From Candidatus Aquicultor primus (lineage in GTDB: Bacteria; Actinomycetota; Aquicultoria; Aquicultorales; Aquicultoraceae): DNA of 6,423 bases. The notes under the pieces were generated by a model that had not been told where the DNA came from, ran no database searches, and was given only the letters and a program-made list of their open reading frames with translations. Below are positions 1 through 6,213 of this stretch, piece after piece. The DNA lies in NCBI GenBank assembly GCA_001767575.1, contig MELI01000101.1, forward strand, positions 3,264-9,686, in the 5' to 3' direction. Position 1 is the stretch's first letter, and every line of letters begins with the position of its first letter. Position numbers and translations under genes: made by a program.

Positions 1-821
1 CCGCCGCCGATGACCAGAACTTTCTCGCCGACATCGACTGTCTCGCCGGCGTTGACCCTGTTGAGATATTCAACAGCGTTGAGAACACCGGGACCAGCCT
101 CTCCCGGTATACCGAGATTCCAGCCATCATGCGCACCAATCGCCATATAGACAGCCGCGTAGTCCTTCTTGACATCGTCGATTGAGATATCCGTCCCTAT
201 CCTGGTACCGTATTTGATATCGACACCCAGGTCAGAGATTTTCTTTACTTCCGCGTCGAGAATATCCTCCGGGAGCCTGTAGCTCGGGATACCGTAGCGG
301 AGCATACCGCCCGATTTGTCGAACGCTTCGAAAATCGTTACCGGATAGCCGCGGCGTGCCAGCTGGAACGCGCACGACAGACCGGCGGGACCGGAACCGA
401 CGATTGCCACCTTCTCCGAGCGCACCTCATCCGTGAGCTTCTCGTGAGCGAGGTTGTTGTTTATACCGTAATCCCCGATAAACCTCTCGACCTGGTTAAT
501 CGATACGGCTTCGTCTTTCACTTTTCTGTTACAGTCAGTTTCGCAAAAATGCGGGCATACCCTTCCTATAACCGACGGTAAGGGGTTCGTCTCCGTAAGA
601 AGCCTATAGGCTTGTTCCCACGACTCATCAAATGTCCGGCCGTAGCTTTCGGATTGAGCAATAAGCGTCAAGAACCCTCTTATATCGTTATTGCTGGGGC
701 AGGCATTTTTGCAAGGCGGAGTCTTTTTGGTGTAGCGCGGCCTTAAATGCGACCCTTCACGGCCGCGAGAATGCCCGGCTGCACCAACCTCTCGCGTTCT
801 TATCTTAAGTACAACTGCCAT
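1..821 (-). CDS. dsrL: DsrL-like NAD(P)H:acceptor iron-sulfur flavoprotein, N-terminal 273 codons (3' end outside window)
   Basis: This reading frame is open from ATG at 821 to the window edge and so is partial. An AAAGGAG ribosome binding site at 828-834 supports the start, with a 6-nt spacer. Seen: cysteines at residues 37 and 41 (PPCKNACP) and 89, 93 and 97 (GRVCPHFCETDC), the N-terminal iron-sulfur region of the GltD/NfnB/DsrL family. An FAD-binding Rossmann motif, VGSGPAG, covers 141-147, followed by GGMLRYGIPSYRLP at 171-184. A second nucleotide-binding motif (VLVIGGG, from 268) begins at the cut edge and should bind NAD(P)H. Family knowledge: DsrL is a cytoplasmic FAD/iron-sulfur oxidoreductase passing electrons between NAD(P)H and DsrAB, with an extra C-terminal ferredoxin domain that cannot be checked here. 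Inference: the place directly after dsrABD favours DsrL over glutamate synthase small subunit (GltD) or NfnB, which share this N-terminal architecture. Confidence 0.72.
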   Translation of the reverse strand, partial: MAVVLKIRTREVGAAGHSRGREGSHLRPRYTKKTPPCKNACPSNNDIRGFLTLIAQSESYGRTFDESWEQAYRLLTETNPLPSVIGRVCPHFCETDCNRKVKDEAVSINQVERFIGDYGINNNLAHEKLTDEVRSEKVAIVGSGPAGLSCAFQLARRGYPVTIFEAFDKSGGMLRYGIPSYRLPEDILDAEVKKISDLGVDIKYGTRIGTDISIDDVKKDYAAVYMAIGAHDGWNLGIPGEAGPGVLNAVEYLNRVNAGETVDVGEKVLVIGG

Positions 822-860
822 ACCGTTCTCCTTTGAAATCCTGGCTTTCATGCATCCTTT

Positions 861-906
861 TCCGGCGATGCATACGCTGCGCTATGCTGCGACACGCAAC
901 GCCGGA
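861..906 (-). other. Three-way-junction-like fold in the dsrD-dsrL gap
   Basis: The 120-nt gap between dsrD and the dsrL-like gene (822-941) carries nested inverted repeats. The outer stem is a perfect 7 bp (861-867 with 900-906, TCCGGCG/CGCCGGA). Inside it lie two side-by-side hairpins: 870-874 with 883-887 (5 bp, 8-nt loop) and 888-891 with 895-898 (4 bp, 3-nt loop). Only three bases remain unpaired at the junction. No U-run follows on either strand, so it is not a standard terminator. It could be an mRNA processing or attenuation element, or a REP-like palindrome. The function is unknown. Confidence 0.5.
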
Positions 907-941
907 TCGTTATGCGCTTGGGCCTAAGTAATGTCCTATGA

Positions 942-1193
942 TTACTCGTTCGCGGACCCTTCTGTATGCGGCAGCTCAATCGAGCTTCCGCCGAAATAAC
1001 CATATACACACCGGCCGGAGTCAATAAGCAGCCTTATTGCTGCTTTCGTATCGTCCTTGGAGATTTTGTCTCCATACTTTGCGGTTACCGCTTTTGTCAG
1101 ATCTTTCGCTTTCAGTTTCTTCTGTCCTGCGCTCTCGGAGACGACCTGAAACATGTCATCGGCCAATTGCTCGATAGGGACTTCCCCAGCCAT
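942..1193 (-). CDS. dsrD: DsrD, dissimilatory sulfite reductase-associated winged-helix protein
   Basis: An 83-residue protein, close to the roughly 78 residues usual for DsrD. Seen: a charged helical N-terminal half (KAKDLTKAVTAKYGDKISKDD, about residues 28-48), a second helix (TKAAIRLLIDSG, 49-60), and the strand-turn YGYFGGSSIEL at 64-74. This last element matches the tyrosine and Gly-Ser-Ser wing seen in known DsrD proteins. The start has GGAGG with a 7-nt spacer, lying directly after the dsrB stop, and only 11 nt separate the two genes, so they are almost certainly co-transcribed and translated in series. Family knowledge: DsrD has a winged-helix fold, occurs mainly with reductive DsrAB, and activates sulfite reduction by DsrAB rather than acting as a classical DNA-binding regulator. 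Inference: its presence indicates operation in the sulfite-reducing direction. The call rests on size, fold pattern and position. Confidence 0.88.
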   Translation of the reverse strand: MAGEVPIEQLADDMFQVVSESAGQKKLKAKDLTKAVTAKYGDKISKDDTKAAIRLLIDSGRCVYGYFGGSSIELPHTEGSANE

Positions 1194-1204
1194 GTTACAA
1201 CCTC

Positions 1205-2278
1205 CTAATACCTGTTTTGTGTCGACCTTCTGTAGGTCGTGCCGGCATACCTGAAGTCATCGAGATGGTATTTTGTAAACTCGATACCGGTCAAATCGAA
1301 GAACTTCGGCCAGCCTATCCTGTTTATCCACTCGCCAACGCGCTCGTAAGGCTTGGCGTTCTTTGCGTACACCTCAACGATGTTCTTGACCGCCTCTGTT
1401 ACCTCGGGCCATCTCGGTGGGTTGTTCGGCAGGAACGGGATTGCCAACTTCGTAAACATCGGCTCTGTCCTGGCGTTAGAAATCTTGCCGCCTACCCATA
1501 TCGACACGCCGTCGTTGAGCGGGTCTGCCAACGGCATAGCCGGGCATACCGTGAAGCAGTTACCACAATACATGCACTTGTCCTCGTCGACCTTGACGGT
1601 TGTCTTGCCCTCTATCGAAGTAGGCCTGATAGCGTTGTTCGGGCACGATGCAACTGTCGTCGGAATCTCGCAGAGGTTCGGCAACGTGCTGTGGTCGATT
1701 CTCGGCGGCGTTCTGTGGAGACCGAGAATCGCGATGTCGGAAGCATGCACCGCGCCGCACATGTTCAAGCAACATGCAACGGCTATTCTCAACTTATGCG
1801 GCAGCTTCATCTCGACGAAATACTCGTAAAGCTCGTCCATGACGACTTTGACGAGCCCCGATGCGTCGGTCGCCGCTGAATGGCAATGTACCCATCCCTG
1901 CGTGTGAACGACGTTCGATATAGAGTTGTTAAGACCGCCGACCGGAACGCCGTTGTCCGACAACTCTTTTATCAAGGGGTCGATATTGTCTTTGTTGCCA
2001 AGTAAGAACTCGACGTTATTCCTACTCGTAAATCTTAGATAGCCGTCAGCATACTTGGTCGCCAAGCCGGTCATCAGCCTTATGAAATTAGTGCTGATAA
2101 GCCTCGGTGACGCAGCCCTTACAGTGTATATAGAGCCTGTTTCGCCGACGTGTACCAATACGCCCGCCCGCAATGTATCATGATATTTCCACTTGCCGTA
2201 ATTCTCTTTGATTATCGGATGCAAGAACTTATCATAATGCGGTGGGCCTATGTCAGTCCTTCTCTCTATCGTGGCCAT
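1205..2278 (-). CDS. dsrB: Dissimilatory sulfite reductase beta subunit
   Basis: A 357-residue cytoplasmic subunit that pairs with DsrA in the alpha2-beta2 enzyme reducing sulfite with electrons carried by siroheme and [4Fe-4S] clusters. Seen: the signature [10 protein letters not shown] at 124-133 and the siroheme-cluster cysteines C132, C169, C170 and C174 ([14 protein letters not shown]). The inserted ferredoxin domain has C212 (SCPNNAIRP) and C235, C238, C241 and C245 ([12 protein letters not shown]). The C-terminal part holds PPRWPEV (287-293), YERVGEW and the family-typical ending RRSTQNRY. Length is slightly below the roughly 380 residues of Desulfovibrio DsrB. The ATG at 2278 has GGAGG with a 9-nt spacer. 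It lies 86 nt after dsrA and 11 nt before dsrD. No frameshift or missing ligand is seen, so the subunit should be active. Confidence 0.97.
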   Translation of the reverse strand: MATIERRTDIGPPHYDKFLHPIIKENYGKWKYHDTLRAGVLVHVGETGSIYTVRAASPRLISTNFIRLMTGLATKYADGYLRFTSRNNVEFLLGNKDNIDPLIKELSDNGVPVGGLNNSISNVVHTQGWVHCHSAATDASGLVKVVMDELYEYFVEMKLPHKLRIAVACCLNMCGAVHASDIAILGLHRTPPRIDHSTLPNLCEIPTTVASCPNNAIRPTSIEGKTTVKVDEDKCMYCGNCFTVCPAMPLADPLNDGVSIWVGGKISNARTEPMFTKLAIPFLPNNPPRWPEVTEAVKNIVEVYAKNAKPYERVGEWINRIGWPKFFDLTGIEFTKYHLDDFRYAGTTYRRSTQNRY

Positions 2279-2311
2279 GAAGTTTTACCTCCTGCATACT
2301 CGCATTTCCTT

Positions 2312-2360
2312 AGGCTTTCCCGGCTTTGGCAGCCCACCATTTGCCGGAAACATAAAGCCT
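2312..2360 (-). promoter_or_regulatory. Compound stem-loop in the dsrA-dsrB gap
   Basis: Starting 4 nt after the dsrA stop, the 86-nt gap holds a nested hairpin. The outer arms are AGGCTTT/AAAGCCT (2354-2360 with 2312-2318, 7 bp perfect) and the inner arms CCGGC/GCCGG (2343-2347 with 2320-2324, 5 bp perfect), joined by an asymmetric internal loop. An alternative pairing of TTTCCGGC with GCCGGGAAA is possible. No U-run follows, and dsrB has its own Shine-Dalgarno downstream. It may stabilise or process the dsrAB message or tune the A:B ratio. Only the pairing is directly seen. Confidence 0.45.
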
Positions 2361-2364
2361 CTTC

Positions 2365-3558
2365 CTATTCTGTCTCTTCCTCAAAGTACTCTTCATAGAA
2401 GATGTACGGATTGTCTCGTGGCTGCGTGATCTGCTGAGGCATTGGCTCAACACCGATTCCCTCGAGGAACGTCTTGAGAGTAACCCTCTCAATAAACTCG
2501 CCGATTCTCTCCCTGTTCATACCATGCTCATCCCAGAACTCCCAGATTCTCTCGAGAAGGTCGTGGACTTCTTCGAAGCCGTTCTCCTCGTCGATTTCGA
2601 TGAAGGGAACGATGAGCGTTGCGAAGAGTGCGCCATCTACGATAGGAGCTTTACCGCCAAGCGCGATAGCAGCGCCGCGCTCTTTGCCCGGGCTCAGAGC
2701 TTTAGGCAGTACATTGATACAGTGTACGCATTTTACGCAATCACTGTCGTCTATTTTTAGCTCTTTGCCTTCGAGAGTAATGCACTTGGTCGGGCATTTC
2801 TCTATGACATACTCCTGAATGTTGAAGCCCGCATCGACATATTCGGCTATAGCGCTCTGGTCGATTTGGATATCGTCTTTCCAGATGCCGATGATTGCCA
2901 TATCCGACCTGGCCATCGCTGCGGTACAGTCGTTCGGACAACCGGACATTTTGATTTTGTACTTGTAGTTAAACATCGGCCTGTGAAGCTCATCCTGATA
3001 TTTGTGAGTGATGTTGTAGGTGAGCGCCAGTGTGTCGTAGCATGCGTTCTCACATCGAGCGGGCCCGATGCAGCAGCTCGGTGTTCTAAGGTCCGAACCC
3101 GAACCGCCCAAATCCCAATCCTTAGCTGTCAGCTCTCTAAAGATAGGCTCCAATTCTTGAGTTGTGGTACCAAGGAGTACCATATCCCCTGTTGAGCCAT
3201 GCATGTTGGTCAAGCCTGAGCCATGCTCGTCCCAAATATCCATAATCTCGTTTAGGGCTTCCGAGGTGTAGAACCACCCGGATGGCTGGTTTACCCTGAC
3301 GGTGTGGAAGTGCGATACCCCCGGAAAATCCTCCGGGATTGCGGAGTACCTTCCAATAACACCTCCGCCGTACCCCATTATGCCTACCAAGCCTCCGTGT
3401 TTCCAATAACCCCTCTTGTCACGGTAGGACTTCTCAAGCTGACCCAAAAGGTCTTTGACCATTGGTCTGTCGGCCATGCTCTTCAAGTCCGTTATGAAAC
3501 TTGGCCATGGCCCTTTTTCCAGCTCATCTAAGAGTGGAGTTTTCAGCTCGTCTGACAT
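2365..3558 (-). CDS. dsrA: Dissimilatory sulfite reductase alpha subunit
   Basis: A 397-residue catalytic subunit of the cytoplasmic siroheme sulfite reductase. Seen: GPWPSF near the N-terminus (16-21), the conserved block GLVGIMGYGGGVIGRY (56-71), HFHTVRVNQPSGW (83-95) and GSGLTNMHGSTGD (113-125). The siroheme-[4Fe-4S] ligands are C163, C169, C207 and C211 (SCCIGPARCENAC and GCPNDC). The ferredoxin domain has C255 (KCPTKC) and C274, C277 and C280 (CVKCVHC). A GGKAP motif lies at 301-305, and the end is the bacterial-type PRDNPYIF. The start has AAAGGAGG at 3566-3573 with a 7-nt spacer. Compared with Desulfovibrio DsrA (437 residues), it lacks an insertion before the ferredoxin domain and has a shorter C-terminal tail. 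All ligands are present, so I infer an active enzyme. It lies downstream of a dsrM remnant and probably has its own promoter. Confidence 0.97.
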   Translation of the reverse strand: MSDELKTPLLDELEKGPWPSFITDLKSMADRPMVKDLLGQLEKSYRDKRGYWKHGGLVGIMGYGGGVIGRYSAIPEDFPGVSHFHTVRVNQPSGWFYTSEALNEIMDIWDEHGSGLTNMHGSTGDMVLLGTTTQELEPIFRELTAKDWDLGGSGSDLRTPSCCIGPARCENACYDTLALTYNITHKYQDELHRPMFNYKYKIKMSGCPNDCTAAMARSDMAIIGIWKDDIQIDQSAIAEYVDAGFNIQEYVIEKCPTKCITLEGKELKIDDSDCVKCVHCINVLPKALSPGKERGAAIALGGKAPIVDGALFATLIVPFIEIDEENGFEEVHDLLERIWEFWDEHGMNRERIGEFIERVTLKTFLEGIGVEPMPQQITQPRDNPYIFYEEYFEEETE

Positions 3559-3586
3559 TACTTAGCCTCCTTTTCTGTTTAACGCG

Positions 3587-3618
3587 ATTGTATGCAAAGC
3601 TTGTGTTTAAGCTTTGCA
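3587..3618 (-). promoter_or_regulatory. Candidate dsrA promoter with 26-bp operator-like palindrome
   Basis: Directly upstream of dsrA lies a perfect inverted repeat with 10-bp arms (3593-3602 and 3609-3618, TGCAAAGCTT/AAGCTTTGCA) and a 6-nt centre. It abuts TACAAT (3587-3592, minus strand), a 5-of-6 match to a -10 box, about 29 nt from the dsrA ATG. No good -35 is visible at 16-18 bp, so the palindrome covers the place where a -35 would be. That position would fit an activator or repressor site. CGCGATT also occurs on both sides of the palindrome (3583-3589 and 3619-3625). The alternative is an RNA hairpin in a read-through transcript. No U-run follows, which argues against a terminator. Confidence 0.4.
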
Positions 3619-3638
3619 CGCGATTTATACTACCGCAC

Positions 3639-4034
3639 CTACGTGCTTAGTGCGCCTCTTCTTAAAGATAATATCTCCGGGCATCGCCTGGGACGAAAAG
3701 TAATTAAGCCTGTAACAAATTTCTTTACAGAGATGATGTCCGCTCTGACGGTAAAGAAAAATCTTGCGTGCTTAAGCAATACCAGTACTAGGGTTAGATG
3801 GAACAGGCAGTAGGCAAGCCAAATTATCTTGTTGCTATTGAACAAGCTTTTGATAAGCCCTACCTCTTGAGCCATTCTGCAGACAACACCAGTAGATCCT
3901 ACAGCAGGAGTGAGTTGTATCTTCAGAGGGGCAGGCGTGGTTGCGTATTTCCATACCCTAGCCATGAAACCGACTAGAAATATGGCTATCGCCAAATAGC
4001 CGATGATTGTGAAATCCAATGTTAAACCGCTCAC
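3639..4034 (-). pseudogene. dsrM: dsrM remnant: sulfite-reduction complex membrane cytochrome b with internal deletion and lost C-terminus
   Basis: The frame encodes 131 residues from GTG at 4034, against about 330 for intact DsrM. The GTG has AAAAGGG (4042-4048) with a 7-nt spacer. The ATG at 4130 in the same frame adds 32 residues without DsrM character. Seen: a first membrane helix at about 6-27 (IIGYLAIAIFLVGFMARVW), a soluble stretch with GVVCRMAQEVGLIKSLF, and a second helix at about 70-94 containing H79 and H89 (FHLTLVLVLLKHARFFF), the typical b-heme histidine helix. This is joined directly to ADIISVKKFVTGLITFRP (about 98-115), which in intact DsrM lies roughly 90-100 residues later. 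The protein then ends after unrelated residues. The helices between and after are missing, so the protein cannot form the normal NarI-like quinol-heme subunit. No dsrK follows. Inference: a decayed gene, with intact dsrMK elsewhere if the pathway works. A functional miniature is less likely. Confidence 0.75.
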
Positions 4035-4214
4035 ATATAATCCCTTTTCTGATAGATTTCGCTCTCGGACTGACGTTAGAGGTTTCCCGCTCTTGGAGAA
4101 TACCCTGTAACGTATTCCTCGCAAGAACATGTATGATGCGATTACTACTAATTATCAGATACATCCCATCAGGGTTTCGATCGTTCTCATTTGTACTGGA
4201 GTACGATTTCTAAT

Positions 4215-4244
4215 CAAAGCTAAAAGCGGCCTCGTCCAGCTTTG
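4215..4244 (-). other. Stem-loop upstream of the dsrM remnant
   Basis: Perfect 7-bp arms CAAAGCT/AGCTTTG (4238-4244 with 4215-4221) enclose a 16-nt loop. An overlapping weaker pairing, AAAGC with GCTTTT, would resemble a short terminator. The arms are the same as the core of the palindrome before dsrA at 3593-3618, so the two structures bracket the dsrM remnant. It lies in the gene-free 309-nt gap 4035-4343, where no reading frame looks real. Confidence 0.35.
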
Positions 4245-4262
4245 AGTTGAGATTACGTTCTA

Positions 4263-4309
4263 ACAGAGACCGACCGAAATATTAAAAATATGTCAGGTCG
4301 GTCCTCTGT
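4263..4309 (-). other. Long stem-loop 34 nt after the dsrC stop
   Basis: Arms ACAGAG+ACCGACC and GGTCGGT+CTCTGT (4263-4275 with 4296-4309) form 13 pairs with one bulged base at 4303. The AT-rich loop can form a second small hairpin (ATATT/AATAT). There is no U-run on either strand, so it is not a standard intrinsic terminator. Inference: it may protect or define the 3' end of an abundant dsrC transcript, or mark where transcription is attenuated before dsrM and dsrA. Confidence 0.45.
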
Positions 4310-4343
4310 AATCCTCTTCAATAAACGAATTGGAGTCTTGTGC

Positions 4344-4676
4344 TTATACGCAGCCGGTTGGCTTCGGGAGCCCGGCGATCTTACAGGCCTGCAATGCCGG
4401 GCCTGCCGGATAGAGCTGGTACAGGTACGCGTTGCTACCTTTTTCCGGACCAAACATCTTTTTCATCTCTTTGATTAAGATTTTGATCATCGGAGCGATT
4501 TTGTACTCGCTGTAGTAATCTCTCAAGAAGTTGACGACTTCCCAGTGCGCATCGGTCATCTCGACACCTTCTTGCTGAGCGATGTACCTGGCCACGTCCT
4601 CATTCCATTCTTCGAGGTTTATGAGGTAGCCGTCATCATCTGTCTCATAAGACTTTCCATTTAACTCAAAGCTCAT
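4344..4676 (-). CDS. dsrC: DsrC, sulfur-carrier substrate protein of dissimilatory sulfite reductase
   Basis: A 110-residue cytoplasmic protein of normal family length (about 105-112). Seen: the N-terminal DDDGYLINLEEWNEDVA (14-30), the helical core AHWEVVNFLRDYY (43-55), and the C-terminal arm CKIAGLPKPTGCV. This arm has cysteines at 98 and 109 spaced by ten residues, with the second being penultimate. That pair distinguishes true DsrC from TusE and from DsrC-like proteins lacking one cysteine. Family knowledge: the arm inserts into DsrAB and takes the partly reduced sulfur as a DsrC trisulfide, which DsrMK then reduces. The start has GGAGG with a 7-nt spacer. A separate promoter upstream and a stem-loop downstream suggest independent, probably high, expression, as is usual for dsrC. 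Confidence 0.97.
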   Translation of the reverse strand: MSFELNGKSYETDDDGYLINLEEWNEDVARYIAQQEGVEMTDAHWEVVNFLRDYYSEYKIAPMIKILIKEMKKMFGPEKGSNAYLYQLYPAGPALQACKIAGLPKPTGCV

Positions 4677-4773
4677 ATGAATACCTCCTTATTAAGATTT
4701 CCTGATGCTTGATTTAAGAGCGGTCCCTATAATTGTGTAAAGAGAAAAAGAGTACGTACCAAATGTTACGATG

Positions 4774-4828
4774 AGCTTATCAATTACGATTCCTTTTGTC
4801 AAGTGTATAGCGAATAAATTTTTTAAGT
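4774..4828 (-). promoter_or_regulatory. dsrC promoter with extended -10 and AT-rich upstream element
   Basis: On the minus strand a perfect TTGACA -35 (4797-4802) is followed after 17 bp by TAAGCT (4774-4779). That box is a weak -10 but is preceded by TG plus one base, giving an extended -10. An A/T-only block (AAAAAATTTATT, within 4813-4828) sits about 10-25 bp upstream of the -35, where an UP element would be. A start near 4767 would leave a leader of about 90 nt before dsrC. This lies in the 154-nt gap after dsrN, so dsrC need not depend on read-through. Confidence 0.55.
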
Positions 4829-4830
4829 AA

Positions 4831-6213
4831 TTATGGTTGCATGTCTGGGCTGACTGCGTTGCGTTTGACATGCTCCACAAAGCCTCTCGCCCAAGCGGAC
4901 GAACCGGAACTGTGCAGGTGAGCATAGGATGCGAAAACGTTTTTGAATATTATCCCGTCATGCTTGCCGTCCAAGCCTTTGCCACGCGCAAGATTATACC
5001 CAAACTCGGTGTTTTTTAAATCTACGACTTCGGAATAGTGAAATTCGTGCGCGCGCATCTTGGCGCCCGGCTCGAACCAACCGCCGGCTCCGGTCGCTTC
5101 CATTATCATATAACCGTGGCCTCTGGGCTTTTCGTGCATTAAGATATCGCACGGGAGCGCACCGACCATCTCCCTCGATATCCCGCCCCACGACATCTTG
5201 CGAGACAGGTACATAAGGCCGCCACACTCGGCATATACCGGCATGCCACGCTCGACAGCCGCGCGTATTGTCGCACGCAAGACCACGTTTTTCTCGAGTT
5301 CTTCCATAAATACTTCCGGGAACCCGCCGCCGATGTAGAGAGCGTCTACCTTCGGTAAGCTCTCGTCATGAAGCGGACTGAATGGAATAAGCTCGGCTCC
5401 TGCCGCTGTTAGGGCTTCGAGGTTTTCCGGATAATAGAAGGTAAATGCCTCGTCCCGGGCTATCCCGATTCGCACTTGTGCGGGCGGCACCGTGATTTCC
5501 GGCAGCTCGACCCCGGGCAAATCCGGGGCTGCGCGCGCAATCGCGACGACCTTACCGAGGTCGACATACTCCTTGACCATGGCGCCTATCGATTCTATCG
5601 TCGACATGGCCTGTGCATCCTCTTTGGCCGGCTTCAGACCCAAATGGCGCTGGATTATGCCTATCTCCGGTGAGCGCGGAATCGCGCCGATGACCTCGAC
5701 ATCGGTATAGGTCGAGATAGCCGTTCGCAACTTCGACTCGTGACGGGCTCCGGCGACTTTGTTCAGAACAACACCGGATATCATAACGTCCGGTTCAAAG
5801 TTTATAAATCCTTGGAGCAACGGGGCGATACTTCGCGTCATGTTGCTCGCATCGATTATCAGGATTATTGGAGATTTGATGATGCGCGCGACATCGGCGG
5901 TGCTGCCCTTGCCGTCGACCTCCATGCCGTCGTAAAGGCCCATATTGCCCTCGACGATGCTGATGTCGGCATCCGCCCCCGCCTTCTGTAGAGACTCTCT
6001 TATCTTGTCCTCGCCCATCATAAAGAGGTCGAGGTTTCGGCAAGTACGACCCGTAGCTGCGCTAAGCCACATCGGGTCGATAAAATCCGGGCCTTTTTTA
6101 AAAGGCTGCACCTTATATCCCGCGCCGGTCAATGCCTTGCAAAGACCGATACTCAGCGTGGTCTTGCCGGAGCTTCTATGGGGCGCAGATATTGTAACAC
6201 GCGGTAGATTCAA
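4831..6213 (-). CDS. dsrN: DsrN, cobyrinate a,c-diamide synthase (CbiA)-family siroheme amidase
   Basis: The protein has 460 residues if started at TTG 6213, which has GGAGG at 6219-6223 with a 5-nt spacer. That start gives the family-like opening NLPRVTISAPH. A TTG at 6252 would add 13 charged residues and has no clear ribosome binding site. Seen: a P-loop variant SAPHRSSGKTT (9-19), KKGPDFIDP (39-47) and VEGNMGLYDG (87-96) in the ATP-dependent ligase domain. A class I glutamine amidotransferase domain follows, with YIGGGFPE (293-300), nucleophile C330 in YAECGGLMYL and catalytic H432 in ASYAHLH. Length matches CbiA (about 450-460). Family knowledge: CbiA amidates the a and c side chains of cobyrinate, and the dsr-linked homologue DsrN is proposed to amidate siroheme for DsrAB. 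No cobalamin genes are in view and dsrC follows, so I infer the DsrN role. A cobalamin role alone or in addition is not excluded. Confidence 0.9.
   Translation of the reverse strand: MNLPRVTISAPHRSSGKTTLSIGLCKALTGAGYKVQPFKKGPDFIDPMWLSAATGRTCRNLDLFMMGEDKIRESLQKAGADADISIVEGNMGLYDGMEVDGKGSTADVARIIKSPIILIIDASNMTRSIAPLLQGFINFEPDVMISGVVLNKVAGARHESKLRTAISTYTDVEVIGAIPRSPEIGIIQRHLGLKPAKEDAQAMSTIESIGAMVKEYVDLGKVVAIARAAPDLPGVELPEITVPPAQVRIGIARDEAFTFYYPENLEALTAAGAELIPFSPLHDESLPKVDALYIGGGFPEVFMEELEKNVVLRATIRAAVERGMPVYAECGGLMYLSRKMSWGGISREMVGALPCDILMHEKPRGHGYMIMEATGAGGWFEPGAKMRAHEFHYSEVVDLKNTEFGYNLARGKGLDGKHDGIIFKNVFASYAHLHSSGSSAWARGFVEHVKRNAVSPDMQP

Noticed and set aside
1217..1879. Plus-strand 220-codon open frame opposite dsrB
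   Set aside because: It is an antisense shadow of a clearly conserved dsrB, has no recognisable domain, and its composition follows from dsrB codons. The overlapping plus-strand frame 1353-1829 is rejected for the same reason.
3575..3700. Frameshifted continuation of dsrM after TFRP
   Set aside because: I read the other two frames after the TFRP region. They give short stretches without membrane-helix or DsrM character and soon stop, so the C-terminus is deleted rather than merely out of frame.
4035..4130. Upstream ATG (4130) as the start of the dsrM remnant
   Set aside because: The 32 added residues are basic and unlike DsrM, and the GTG at 4034 has a well-spaced AAAAGGG and begins just before the first membrane helix.
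4193..4204. Palindrome GTACTGGAGTAC upstream of the dsrM remnant
   Set aside because: The hairpin would have 5-bp arms and a 2-nt loop, too tight for RNA, and there is no matching second site to suggest an operator.
4019..4213. Plus-strand 64-codon open frame in the dsrC-dsrM gap
   Set aside because: It has no ribosome binding site of note and no recognisable domain, it overlaps the dsrM start, and all neighbours are on the other strand.
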